Positions 7,558-16,588 of a stretch of 64,000 nucleotides of DNA are shown here, piece after piece. Made by a program: the position numbers and the translations under genes. The stretch is from SZUA-442 sp963753185 (GTDB taxonomy: Bacteria > Actinomycetota > Acidimicrobiia > Spongiisociales > UBA5794). Within the stretch, counting starts at the first letter, position 1; every line of letters begins with the position of its first letter. The stretch is taken from positions 2,046,001 to 2,110,000 of the forward strand of contig CAVWBO010000007.1 of assembly GCA_963753185.1 (NCBI GenBank), in the 5' to 3' direction. The notes beneath the pieces are model-generated. The model ran no database searches, was not told the DNA's origin, and saw only the letters and a list, made by a program, of their open reading frames with translations.

Positions 7558-8481
7558 TCACGGCTCGAGGGTCACCCTGGCTCGTTCCACGTCGCTCGAG
7601 ATCTGGGCGACGAGGGCGTCGATCGTCGCGAATCGCTGCTCATTGCGGATCCTGTCGATGAATGCGACGCGAACGGTTCTCCCGTAGAGGTCCATGTCGA
7701 CGTCGAGCAGGTGCACCTCGATCTTCTCGGACCCCCCTCCGAAGGTGGGGCTCGTCCCGACGTTGCACACGCCATCGAAGGTGACATCGTCGACCGTGCA
7801 TCGCACGGCGTACACGCCACCCGCTGGGCGAACGAAACCGGGCGGCATGGAGACATTCGCTGTCGGGAATCCAATGGTTCTTCCCCGAGCGTCGCCGGCA
7901 ACGACTTCGCCGTCGATCTCAAACGGACGGCCGAGCATCCTGGCAGCGAGTTCGACTCCTCCCGACGCGATAGCAGCGCGAATCGTCGATGACCGGACCT
8001 CGGTGCCGTGGATGGTCACGATGGGCGTTGCGAGGATCGTGAATCCGTGGTCGAGTCCGAGCAACCTCAACGTGTCGACAGTCCCTCGCGCTCCGTGACC
8101 GAACCGGAATCCGTCGCCGACTGCAACGACGCCCGCACGCAGACCGCTGACGAGGTACCGCTGCACGAAGCGATCCGGGGAGAGTTGCATCGTGTCGTGG
8201 TCGAAGTCGATGATCGCAACCATCGAGATACCCGCTTCGTCGAACAGTTCGATGCGGCGTTCGAGCGTCGTGAGTGCGGGTGGTGGCGGACCACCGTCGA
8301 CAACGGCGTCCGGATGATCCGAGAAGGTCATCGCGACCAGCGGCAGCCCATCTGACGCCCTGGCCAGGGTGTCGAAGACCGCTCGATGACCGCGATGGAC
8401 GCCGTCGAACACACCGATCGCCACTGCATGGGCCGTGCCCGAGGCGTCCCACGTCTCGGGGCTCCCGGTGAGGACCCTCAC
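7558..8481 (-). CDS. ribF: Bifunctional riboflavin kinase / FAD synthetase
   Basis: A 307-residue enzyme that converts riboflavin to FMN and then FAD. The N-terminal FAD synthetase (nucleotidyltransferase) domain shows GVFDGVHRGHRAVF and GDGFRFGHGARGTVDTL; the C-terminal riboflavin kinase domain shows GRTIGFPTANV and a C-terminal helix. The GTG start overlaps the truB stop by 4 bases (GTGA), so it is translated from the infB-rbfA-nrnA-truB-ribF transcript. Length and domains are normal. Confidence 0.96.
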   Translation of the reverse strand: MRVLTGSPETWDASGTAHAVAIGVFDGVHRGHRAVFDTLARASDGLPLVAMTFSDHPDAVVDGGPPPPALTTLERRIELFDEAGISMVAIIDFDHDTMQLSPDRFVQRYLVSGLRAGVVAVGDGFRFGHGARGTVDTLRLLGLDHGFTILATPIVTIHGTEVRSSTIRAAIASGGVELAARMLGRPFEIDGEVVAGDARGRTIGFPTANVSMPPGFVRPAGGVYAVRCTVDDVTFDGVCNVGTSPTFGGGSEKIEVHLLDVDMDLYGRTVRVAFIDRIRNEQRFATIDALVAQISSDVERARVTLEP

Positions 8482-9389
8482 GAGAACACGACCTCGGGCA
8501 CCAGGGAATCACCTTCTCGTCGGTATACGGCCATCAGGTCTCCATCCCCGGTCCCCATGCGGACCATGGCGCCCTCGGCGATTCGGTCCTCATCGAATGG
8601 GACAGGTCGACCGTTGCGGACACGGAAGGCGACCGAGTCGTCGACGATCACATCCGGCATGAACGCGAGGGCATCCCAAGGGCTGATGATCATCGGGCTG
8701 TCGAACATCGCGTCGATCGTACTCTCGGCGAGCGCATCGACGATGTCGGCTACCGGTGCTGCATCCTCGACGAGCATGGTGCCATTGCGGGTGCGGCGAA
8801 GTGCGGTGAGGTGCGCTCGTCCGCCCAAGGATCGTGCGATGTCGTCGGCGAGGGTTCGCACATACGTTCCCGTGGAGCACACCACCCGGAACGTGATCTC
8901 GGGATAGTCGCACGGTGCGACCTCGAGGAGGTCGAGCTGGTGGATCGTCACCGGTCGGGCCTCCCGCTCGACGACCTTTCCCTCCCTCGCCAGCTCGTAG
9001 AGACGCCGGCCTTCGACCCTTCGGGCCGAGACCATAGGAGGAACCTGGACGATGGTGCCGACGAAGCGTTCCATGGCGGAGGCGATCTGGTCCTCATCGA
9101 CGCTCATCGGCTCACGTGAGATGATCGCACCGTCGGCATCGAGGGAGTCCGTCGCGACGCCGAACTGTGCCGTGGCGATGTACTCCTTCTCGTTGCCCTG
9201 GACGAATCTCAGCAGCTTCGTCGCACGACCGATCCCAAGGATGAGGAGCCCCGTCGCCATCGGATCGAGGGTTCCAGCGTGGCCGACCTTCCCCCCGAGC
9301 GGCCGCTTCAGCCGTGCAACGACGTCATGGGACGTCCACCCCTGCTCCTTGTCGACGAGGACGAAGCCCGGCGGTACCGGACCGGTCAC
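8478..9389 (-). CDS. truB: tRNA pseudouridine(55) synthase
   Basis: A 303-residue TruB that makes pseudouridine 55 in the T-loop of tRNAs. The catalytic Asp is in GHAGTLDPMATGLL near residue 42; the KEYIATAQFG and SARRVEGRRLYELAREG motifs and a C-terminal PUA-like region follow. It overlaps nrnA and ribF by 4 bases each, in the conserved actinobacterial order. Confidence 0.96.
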   Translation of the reverse strand: MTGPVPPGFVLVDKEQGWTSHDVVARLKRPLGGKVGHAGTLDPMATGLLILGIGRATKLLRFVQGNEKEYIATAQFGVATDSLDADGAIISREPMSVDEDQIASAMERFVGTIVQVPPMVSARRVEGRRLYELAREGKVVEREARPVTIHQLDLLEVAPCDYPEITFRVVCSTGTYVRTLADDIARSLGGRAHLTALRRTRNGTMLVEDAAPVADIVDALAESTIDAMFDSPMIISPWDALAFMPDVIVDDSVAFRVRNGRPVPFDEDRIAEGAMVRMGTGDGDLMAVYRREGDSLVPEVVFS

Positions 9390-10354
9390 GGGAGCTGGGC
9401 CACCACGAGCTCGATGATCGCCTCGATCGGTTCGCTCGATGTGAACCCCGATGCGTTGTGGTGTCCGCCGCCGCCGAACGACCTCGCGATCGCAGCAACG
9501 TCCACACGACCCCGAGACCGTAGCGATCCCTTGTAGACACCAGGGGTCTGTTCCTTCAAGAGACAGGCGACGTCCGATTCACGTGCCATGCGGACGAGGT
9601 CGATCAAGGGATCGGTCTGGTGGTACCCGAGCCCCCCAACGGCGAGGTCCTCTGTGGTCATCAGGGACCAGACGAACCGGTGGTCGACATCGAGGACGGC
9701 ACGATCGAGCACCCGGGACGCCACCGCGTAATATCCGAACGGTGCCTCCTCGAACAGTCGCTGGCCGATGACGTCTGGCTCGACCCCCACCCTCAGGAGC
9801 TGTGCAGCGATCTCATGGGTCCTCGGCGACGTCGACGAATACTGGAACCGCCCCGTGTCCGTGACGATGCCGGTGTAGATCGCGGCTGCGACGCCTGGCG
9901 ATATCGGCCACCCGAGACGGAGCAGGAGCTCGTACACGAGCTCGGCGGTCGACCCCGCTGTCGAATCGAGGACGATCAGGTCTCCCCACTCCCCATCCGA
10001 GACATGGTGATCGATCACGAGCAGCTTGGACGCCGACTCCATCCTGTCAGCAAGCCGACCCACACGCGATCGCACGGATGTGTCAACGGCGACGGCGACA
10101 TCGAGATCGGCTGGAAAGGCGTCTGGCGCGACCAGGGTGGTCGTGTCGAGGAACCTCATCTCGTCGGGGACGACGAACGGCTCGTCGAACGAAGCGAACG
10201 CGGAGCGCCCCGTGGCCACAGCGGAGAGCGAGAGGGCGAGCATCGATCCGAGCGCATCGCCGTCAGGGCCGACATGGCCGACGACACCGATCCTGTTGCT
10301 GGTGTCGAGGAGGGTCGCCGCCGAATCGATCGCCCGGTCGACGTCAGGATGCAT
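9386..10354 (-). CDS. nrnA: DHH/DHHA1 phosphoesterase (NrnA: nano-RNase / pAp phosphatase)
   Basis: About 322 residues. DHH metal motifs are HVGPDGDALGS, AVAVDTS and VIDHHVSDGEWGD; the C-terminal DHHA1 domain ends with FGGGGHHNASGF. NrnA degrades 2-5-mer RNAs and dephosphorylates 3'-phosphoadenosine 5'-phosphate. The ATG at 10354 is chosen because GGAGGA sits five bases upstream; a GTG seven codons further up is less likely. It overlaps the end of rbfA by 11 bases. Confidence 0.93.
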   Translation of the reverse strand: MHPDVDRAIDSAATLLDTSNRIGVVGHVGPDGDALGSMLALSLSAVATGRSAFASFDEPFVVPDEMRFLDTTTLVAPDAFPADLDVAVAVDTSVRSRVGRLADRMESASKLLVIDHHVSDGEWGDLIVLDSTAGSTAELVYELLLRLGWPISPGVAAAIYTGIVTDTGRFQYSSTSPRTHEIAAQLLRVGVEPDVIGQRLFEEAPFGYYAVASRVLDRAVLDVDHRFVWSLMTTEDLAVGGLGYHQTDPLIDLVRMARESDVACLLKEQTPGVYKGSLRSRGRVDVAAIARSFGGGGHHNASGFTSSEPIEAIIELVVAQLP

Positions 10355-10730
10355 CGCGGTCCTCCGTGGCCACATCCGCCGATTCCTCGGCGAGCTCCGC
10401 GAGCAGTTCGCTGATGCGCAGGCCGCGGTCGATCGACGTGTCCACCCGGAACTCGAGCTTCGGTGTGTACCTCAGCCGTGTCTGGTCCCCGAGGGCGCCC
10501 TGGATCCTCGGCGTCGCCTTCGTGAGCGCCACCGCAGCCTCAGCCTTCTCATCGTCCGTGCCGAGCACCGAGTAGTACACGATCGCGTGGCGAAGATCCG
10601 GGCTCGTCTCGGCACCCGTGATAGTGAGGAATCCCACCCTGGGATCCTTCAGGTCCTGGATCGCATCGGCGACCACCTCGCGCACGAGCTCATTCACCTT
10701 GCGCATCCTCGAGCTCTGCTGGCGTGCCAT
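10344..10730 (-). CDS. rbfA: 30S ribosome-binding factor A
   Basis: A 128-residue KH-fold protein needed for late 30S maturation. It starts RMRKVNELVREVVADAI and contains DPRVGFLTITGAETSPDLRHA and the TRLRYTPKLEFRVDTSID strand typical of RbfA. The last 15 residues are acidic. GGAGGG lies just before the ATG. It follows infB after 20 bases. Confidence 0.95.
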   Translation of the reverse strand: MARQQSSRMRKVNELVREVVADAIQDLKDPRVGFLTITGAETSPDLRHAIVYYSVLGTDDEKAEAAVALTKATPRIQGALGDQTRLRYTPKLEFRVDTSIDRGLRISELLAELAEESADVATEDRDAS

Positions 10731-10750
10731 GATCCCTCCGTGCCTGACGA

Positions 10751-12886
10751 TCAGGTGCGAGCGATCTCACGAACCTCGTACGACTCGATCGTGTCGCCTT
10801 CCTTGATGTCCCTGAAGTTCGCGAGCCCGATACCGCACTCGTACCCTGTTGCGACGGTCGGAACGTCATCCTTGAATCTCCGCAGCGACACGATCCTCCC
10901 GTCGTAGACGACGACACCGTCGCGCACCAGGCGAGCCCGAGCGTTCCGGTTGATGGATCCTTCCGTCACATAGGAGCCGGCCACCGCACCGACCCTCGGC
11001 GCGCGGAACACCTGACGCACCTCGGCGACGCCGAGGAAGTTCTCGACTTCTTCCGGGCTGAGCTCGCCGACGAGGAGCGATTCCACGTCGTCGAGGAGTT
11101 CATAGATGATGGAGAACGTCCGGATGTCGATCGCGGTTTCCTTCGCAGCTGCCCGCGCAGAGGCATCGGGCCGTGCGTTGAAGCCGTAGATGATGGCACC
11201 GGATGCCTCGGCGAGTGCGACATCGTTCGCCGTGATGCCGCCCACGCCCGAGTGCACGATCGACACGTAGCCGTCATCCCTGCTGATCTTTCCAACGGAG
11301 TCCTTGATCGCCTCGAGCGATCCGTGGGCGTCGGCCTTGACGATGATGCGCAGCTCGGAGTAGTCCTGGGTGCGGATCTGTTCGATCAGCATGCCGAGGC
11401 GGTCGGTCGCACTCGGGACGACGAGATCGTGGGCGCGGATCTCATCGACCTTGGCTTCGGCCATCTTCCTGGCGGTTCGTTCGTCCTTCGCGACCTCGAA
11501 CATGTCACCCGCCGTGGGAATGTCGTCCCAACCCATCACGACGACGGGCGTGGACGGAGGCGCTTCCTTGATCTGTCCGCCGGCGTGATCGAACATCGCA
11601 CGGACCCGACCGGCCACGGGCCCTGCGACGATGGCGTCGCCCGTCCTGAGCGTGCCCCGCTGGACGATGAGGCTCGCCACTGGTCCACGACCGACCTCCA
11701 ACTGCGCCTCGATGACCGTTCCTATCGCCGGGGCCTTCGGGTTGGCTGTCAACTCCTCGACCTCCGCGACGAGGGTGATCATCTCGAGGAGGTCCTCGAT
11801 GTTGGTTCCCTTGAGGGCCGATATCTCGATCGCAGGGACATCGCCTCCAAGATCCTCAACGACGATTCCGTGCTGGGTGAGGGCTGCGCGCACGGTGTGC
11901 GGATCCGCCGCTTCGAGGTCCATCTTGTTGATTGCGACGATGATCGGAACGTCCGCTGCCTTTGCGTGGTTGATCGCCTCCACGGTCTGGGGCATGACGG
12001 AGTCATCGGCGGCCACGACGATGATCGCGATGTCGGTGACGTCGGCGCCCCGAGCACGGAGCGCGGTGAATGCCTCGTGACCGGGTGTGTCGATGAAGGT
12101 GATGAGGGATCCCCCGTGGGCTACCTGGTACGCCCCGATGTGCTGCGTGATGCGTCCTGCCTCACCCTCGACCACGTTCGAGCTGCGGATCGTGTCGAGC
12201 AGCTGGGTCTTGCCGTGGTCGACGTGACCCATGACGGTCACGACGGGAGGCCTCGCTACGAGGCTGTCCGGATCGTCGTCGTAGGCGATGAGGTGCCGCT
12301 GGCGAACCTCGTCCTCCTCGACGATGTCAGACTCCGCGACGAGGAACTCCCATCCGAGCTCGTGTCCAAGGCGTTCGAGCGCGCCGACCGGGATCTCGCC
12401 GCCACCTGGCACCATCTCGCCCATGAACATGAGTGTCTTGACGATCTCGGCGGTCCGGGTCTTGATCATGCGTGCGAGTTCGTGGACGGTGATGCCTGGC
12501 TCGACGAGGAGAACCCGCTCCTCGTCGTCGTCTCCCGGCTGTGCCGAGTCCACCGACTTCTCAGCCTGTTCGTCCTGCTCGTCGTGCTGCCCGGCGGCCT
12601 CCGCTTCCCCATCGACGGCGCCATGGTCGATTGCCGGCCCTGATTCGGGCTCCGCGACCGCTGCCACCTCCGTGGGAGGAGGTGCGGTCGGTTCGGTTGC
12701 CGCTTCCGACTTCGTGGCCTTCCCCGAAACCGCACCGAACGACGTGCGAACGAGGTTTGCCGCCTCCTCGTCGAGTCCGGAGGAGGCGGTCTTCACCTCG
12801 AAGCCGAGCTCCAGGGCGCGCTCGAGCACGTCCTTGGAATCCTGACCAAGATCTCGTGCCAATTCGTATACGCGTACCTTCGCCAC
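10751..12886 (-). CDS. infB: Translation initiation factor IF-2
   Basis: About 711 residues. The N-terminal IF2_N domain (MAKVRVYELARDLGQ) is followed by an acidic Glu/Ala/Pro linker to about residue 120, a second IF2_N-like domain, the G domain from about 205 (GHVDHGKT, DTPGHEAF, NKMD), and domains II-IV. It places initiator tRNA on the 30S subunit in a GTP-dependent way. The GTG at 12886 is preferred over the GTG at 12892 because GGAGG lies five bases before it. No ylxR lies between nusA and infB, only about 30 bases. Confidence 0.96.
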   Translation of the reverse strand: MAKVRVYELARDLGQDSKDVLERALELGFEVKTASSGLDEEAANLVRTSFGAVSGKATKSEAATEPTAPPPTEVAAVAEPESGPAIDHGAVDGEAEAAGQHDEQDEQAEKSVDSAQPGDDDEERVLLVEPGITVHELARMIKTRTAEIVKTLMFMGEMVPGGGEIPVGALERLGHELGWEFLVAESDIVEEDEVRQRHLIAYDDDPDSLVARPPVVTVMGHVDHGKTQLLDTIRSSNVVEGEAGRITQHIGAYQVAHGGSLITFIDTPGHEAFTALRARGADVTDIAIIVVAADDSVMPQTVEAINHAKAADVPIIVAINKMDLEAADPHTVRAALTQHGIVVEDLGGDVPAIEISALKGTNIEDLLEMITLVAEVEELTANPKAPAIGTVIEAQLEVGRGPVASLIVQRGTLRTGDAIVAGPVAGRVRAMFDHAGGQIKEAPPSTPVVVMGWDDIPTAGDMFEVAKDERTARKMAEAKVDEIRAHDLVVPSATDRLGMLIEQIRTQDYSELRIIVKADAHGSLEAIKDSVGKISRDDGYVSIVHSGVGGITANDVALAEASGAIIYGFNARPDASARAAAKETAIDIRTFSIIYELLDDVESLLVGELSPEEVENFLGVAEVRQVFRAPRVGAVAGSYVTEGSINRNARARLVRDGVVVYDGRIVSLRRFKDDVPTVATGYECGIGLANFRDIKEGDTIESYEVREIART

Positions 12887-12916
12887 GCTCACCTCCGTGC
12901 CAACAACGGCGCCCGA

Positions 12917-14200
12917 TCACTGATCCTCAGGGGGCGCCTCCTCGGTGTCCGATGCGACGGGTTCGGCGTCGTCGCCGGACTCGCCCTCCACCGGGCTCAA
13001 ACTCTTCTCGACCTCGGGATTCGCGGACTCCGGATCTCCGGACTCGGGATCCGCGGACTCGGAACCCGCGGACTCGGGGTCCACCGACTCCGATGTCGCA
13101 TCGTCCTCCGGAGCGTCGAGCGATGCATCCTCGTCGGCCACCGCCGGGGACACCTCGGCGCGATCCGCCCCGTCTCCCTCTTCGACCGTCTCGAACTCGA
13201 CGTCATCAGCGTCGTCATCGTCAACCTCGATGCCAAGGGCCTGGGACTCGGACCGGATGTCGATGCGATATCCGGACAGCCGCGCCGCGAGCCTCGCGTT
13301 CTGCCCCTCCTTGCCGATGGCGAGGGAGAGTTGGTGGTCGGGCACCGTCACCGTCGCCGTGCCCTCGTCCTCGTCGATCTGGACGTCCTGGACCCTGGCC
13401 GGGCTCAATGCCTCTGCGATGAACGCCCGCGAATCGTCGTTCCATTCGACGATGTCGACCTTCTCGCCCTTGAGCTCGTTCACGACCTGTCGGACGCGTG
13501 ATCCGCGGGCGCCCACGCAGGCCCCAACGGGATCGACGTTCGGATCGTGTGACATGACCGCGATCTTCGTGCGGTGGCCTGCTTCCCTGGCAATGGCCTT
13601 GATCTCGATATCACCGTCGACCAACTCGGGAACCTCGAGCTCGAAGAGCGCCCTGATGAACTCAGGGTGGCTGCGGGACAGGACGATCTGGGGTCCCTTG
13701 CCCTCGCCTCGCACCTCGAGGATCCATGCCTTGACCCGGTTGCCGCGCTCGAGGCGCTCATACGGGATCTTCTCCGATCCGGGGAGGATCGCCTCCGCAT
13801 CGCCGAGGTCGACGATCGAGTACCGGTGATCGGACTGCTGGATGATGCCGGTGATCAGATCGCCTTCACGACCGTCGTACAGGTCGAATACCTGCTCGCG
13901 CTTCGCGTCGCGGAGTCGTTGGATGATGACCTGTTTCGCTGTCTGCGCAGCGATCCGCCCGAAGTCATCGGGCGTGTCCTCCCACTCGTCCGTGACGTTG
14001 CCGTCCTCGTCGAGTTCCTGGCCGTACACCTTGATCTCGCCGGTATCGGCGTCGATCGTGACCCTCGCCTCCTCAGCCGCACCGGGAGTCCGCTTGTAGG
14101 CCGACACCAGCACGTTCGCGAGCGCCTCGAGGATGGTGTCGCGCGGCACGCCCTTCTCGCGTTCGAGCAGTTCCAGCGCATCCATCAGGTTGTAGTCCAT
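12917..14200 (-). CDS. nusA: Transcription termination/antitermination factor NusA
   Basis: A 427-residue NusA with an N-terminal RNA polymerase-binding domain (about 1-130), an S1 domain (about 135-200), and KH1-KH2 (about 205-345, with VGACVGARGSRVRQV and LAIGKEGQNARLAARL). The remaining 80 residues form a highly acidic Ser/Asp/Glu/Pro tail containing five pentapeptide repeats. AGGGAG stands five bases before the ATG. It is downstream of rimP and upstream of infB, the conserved rimP-nusA-infB order. The acidic tail is where proteobacterial NusA carries AR domains. Confidence 0.96.
   Translation of the reverse strand: MDYNLMDALELLEREKGVPRDTILEALANVLVSAYKRTPGAAEEARVTIDADTGEIKVYGQELDEDGNVTDEWEDTPDDFGRIAAQTAKQVIIQRLRDAKREQVFDLYDGREGDLITGIIQQSDHRYSIVDLGDAEAILPGSEKIPYERLERGNRVKAWILEVRGEGKGPQIVLSRSHPEFIRALFELEVPELVDGDIEIKAIAREAGHRTKIAVMSHDPNVDPVGACVGARGSRVRQVVNELKGEKVDIVEWNDDSRAFIAEALSPARVQDVQIDEDEGTATVTVPDHQLSLAIGKEGQNARLAARLSGYRIDIRSESQALGIEVDDDDADDVEFETVEEGDGADRAEVSPAVADEDASLDAPEDDATSESVDPESAGSESADPESGDPESANPEVEKSLSPVEGESGDDAEPVASDTEEAPPEDQ
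13021..13095 (-). repeat. 15-bp tandem repeat inside nusA
   Basis: Five exact-period 15-bp units (variants of CCGCGGACTCGGNNT on the plus strand) encode five pentapeptides of form S-x-[DGN]-[PS]-E in the NusA acidic tail. The period is a multiple of three, so changes in copy number would preserve the frame. Confidence 0.85.
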
Positions 14201-14209
14201 GGTGTCTCC

Positions 14210-14686
14210 CTACGAGCTCTTGCCGGGGCGTGTCGACGCTTCCCACTCGAACACCGTCCGAGCGGACGCAACCTGTGCATATGCGAGGGTCCGTTCCGTG
14301 CCATCGACGTCGATCGTGAATGTTTCATCGTCGGCGGCCGTGAGATACCCGGTGTGGCTCTTCTCACCGTCGACTGCAACGAGCGTCTTGACCTTGACCT
14401 GGCTGCCGATCGACTTGTCGTAGTGCCTGGGTCGACGGAGCCTGCGCTCGAGGCCTGGCGAGGAGACCTCGAGTGTGTAGGACGTCGGGAACGGGTCCTC
14501 CTCGTCGATGATCCGGCTGATCCCACGCGAAAGCTCCGCGATCCGGTCGACACCGAGCGGTTCGTCCGCGTCAACCGTGACGCGGACGATCTGTCCGCCT
14601 CCGAGGACCTCGACATCGTCGAGTTCGACATCCTCTGCAGCGACGTACGGACCGATGCGGTCCCATAAGCGGTCTACGACGCTCAA
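14210..14686 (-). CDS. rimP: Ribosome maturation factor RimP
   Basis: A 158-residue RimP, needed for 30S assembly. The N-terminal alpha/beta domain includes IVRVTVDADEPLGVDRIAEL and the C-terminal SH3-like domain contains LEVSSPGLERRLRRPRHYD, the family hallmark. It is the first gene after the proS terminator and begins the rimP-nusA-infB operon; nusA starts 9 bases after it ends. Confidence 0.95.
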   Translation of the reverse strand: MSVVDRLWDRIGPYVAAEDVELDDVEVLGGGQIVRVTVDADEPLGVDRIAELSRGISRIIDEEDPFPTSYTLEVSSPGLERRLRRPRHYDKSIGSQVKVKTLVAVDGEKSHTGYLTAADDETFTIDVDGTERTLAYAQVASARTVFEWEASTRPGKSS

Positions 14687-14720
14687 CGTTCTCCTCTTGT
14701 GTCACCCGAGAAACCTGCTC

Positions 14721-14749
14721 AAAGAAAGAGGCGGGCCACGGCCCACCTC
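14721..14749 (-). terminator. Rho-independent terminator after proS
   Basis: On the minus strand GAGGTGGGCC and GGCCCGCCTC form a 10-bp stem (one G-T pair) around a 2-base loop, followed at once by TTTCTTT. It is the clearest intrinsic terminator in the window and separates the rpsB-to-proS run from the rimP operon. Confidence 0.85.
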
Positions 14750-14840
14750 GGCAGAGATCTCGGTTCGTCCAGGAAGCAGTATATCAGCTCGACGAGTTGC
14801 CGCTGCTTCGGGACTCGGCTTCGGGAGGAACCGGGTGCGC

Positions 14841-16541
14841 TCAGCCGACGAGGGAGCGAATCTCGTCGACCACACGATCGACCGAGACCTCACGCGAGGC
14901 CCCCGAAGCACGCTCAACGAGCTCCACGACGCCCCGCTCCAGCCCGCGGGGACCCACGGTGATCCGGAACGGGATTCCGATCAACTCGGCGTCGTTGAAC
15001 TTGACCCCGGGTCGCTCGTCACGATCGTCCAGGAGTACCTCGATTCCGGACGCGATCAGCTCCGTGTACAGGGCCGTCGACGTCGCCGCCGGCAGCTCCT
15101 CGTCCGGTCGCAGAACCGTGATCACGACCTTGAACGGGGCGATCTCGATCGGCCACACGATGCCGCGCTCGTCGTGGTTCACCTCGATGGAGGCCGCCAT
15201 GTTCCGCTCGACACCGATCCCGTACGAACCCATGACGACGGGAACCATTCGCCCTTCGGCATCCGGAACCTTCATCCCGAGCGGTTCCGCGTAGAACGTG
15301 CCGAGCTTGAAGATGTGGCCGACCTCGATCGCCTTGAACACCGACATCGGTGTGAGGCATTCCGGGCACGCATCGCCGTCAGCGACGGCCCTCAGGTCCA
15401 AGAACGCCTCGACGGCGATGTCGCGCGCCACGTCGACGTTCCTGACGTGGACGTCGTTCTCGTTGGCCCCTGTGGTCATGAACCTCCTGCCCTCGAGTGC
15501 TCGATCGGCGATCACACGGAGGTCGTCGACGCCGACTGCCCCGAGGCTCCCCGCGTCTGCGCCGAGGAGCGCCATGATCTCGTCGGCACGAGCCGGACGC
15601 ACGTCGATCGAGCGGGTCTGGTCGGCGAGCTTCTGCTCCTGGAGCGCGTGGTCCCCCCGCATGAGCACGAGCACGGGTGTGGCGTCGAGCATGTACACCA
15701 GCGTCTTGATCTGGCGCTCGGCGGCGGCGCCGCCGTCGAACACCTCGAGGTCGGCGATCGTCCGAACCCCGGGCGTCGGGAACCGCTCAGGAGGCTCGTC
15801 CCCTGACGGATCCTCTACGGGATCGATCGCGGAGGTCGCTGTCTCGACGTTTGCCGCGTACCCGCACGCCGAGCAGTGCGCGACGAAATCCTCGCCGACC
15901 CCACTCGCCACCATGAACTCGACCGACTCCTTCCCGCCCATCGCACCGGATGAGGCCCGCACGGCGACTGCGTCCATGCCCAAACGCCTGAAGATGCGCA
16001 CGTACGCATCGAAGTGCCGGTCGAACTGCACGTCAAGGCCTGCCTCGTCGATGTCGAACGAGTACGAATCCTTCATCGTGAACTCCCTGACCCGCAAGAG
16101 CCCGCTCTTGGGCCTCGGCTCGTCACGGAACTTCGTCTGGATGTGGTACCACAGTTGGGGCAGTTGCCGATACGAGTCGAGCTCCGTGGACACCGTGGCG
16201 AAGATCTCCTCGTGCGTCGGGCCGAGGACGATGGGTGAGCCCTTGTTGTCGTCGAAGGTCATGAGGATGTCCGCCATCGTCTCGATCCGGCCCGTGCGGT
16301 CCCATATCTCGCGCGGATGGAGCTGTGGGAGGAGGAACTCCTGCCCACCGATGGCGTTCATCTCCTCGCGGATGATCGCCATCACCTTCTCCCTGACGCG
16401 CTGACCGAGCGGGAGCATGGAGTAGACGCCCGACATGAGCTGTCGGATGTAGCCGCCACGGACGAGCAGCTTGTGGCTGACCGCCTCGGCATCGGTCGGG
16501 TCCTCGCGAAGCGTGGGTATGAAGGCTTGGGACCAGCGCAC
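14841..16541 (-). CDS. proS: Prolyl-tRNA synthetase (bacterial type)
   Basis: A 566-residue class II synthetase: GPTHEEIFATV near 107, motif 2 in LLRVREFTMKDSYSFD near 155, and motif 3 in GSYGIGVERNMAA near 440. An editing insertion lies between motifs 2 and 3 (about 230-405), which marks the bacterial rather than the archaeal/eukaryal type; it is bracketed by CSAC and CPEC cysteine pairs. The anticodon-binding domain is C-terminal. ispG lies upstream on the same strand after about 47 bases. Confidence 0.96.
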   Translation of the reverse strand: MRWSQAFIPTLREDPTDAEAVSHKLLVRGGYIRQLMSGVYSMLPLGQRVREKVMAIIREEMNAIGGQEFLLPQLHPREIWDRTGRIETMADILMTFDDNKGSPIVLGPTHEEIFATVSTELDSYRQLPQLWYHIQTKFRDEPRPKSGLLRVREFTMKDSYSFDIDEAGLDVQFDRHFDAYVRIFRRLGMDAVAVRASSGAMGGKESVEFMVASGVGEDFVAHCSACGYAANVETATSAIDPVEDPSGDEPPERFPTPGVRTIADLEVFDGGAAAERQIKTLVYMLDATPVLVLMRGDHALQEQKLADQTRSIDVRPARADEIMALLGADAGSLGAVGVDDLRVIADRALEGRRFMTTGANENDVHVRNVDVARDIAVEAFLDLRAVADGDACPECLTPMSVFKAIEVGHIFKLGTFYAEPLGMKVPDAEGRMVPVVMGSYGIGVERNMAASIEVNHDERGIVWPIEIAPFKVVITVLRPDEELPAATSTALYTELIASGIEVLLDDRDERPGVKFNDAELIGIPFRITVGPRGLERGVVELVERASGASREVSVDRVVDEIRSLVG

Positions 16542-16588
16542 GACGACTCCCGGTCGGTCGATGATGAGGTTGCGAGGTTAGCGGGTCC

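Noticed and set aside
11252..12643. 463-codon plus-strand open frame over infB
   Set aside because: Antisense to the IF-2 G domain and later domains; Asp/Arg/Val-rich shadow.
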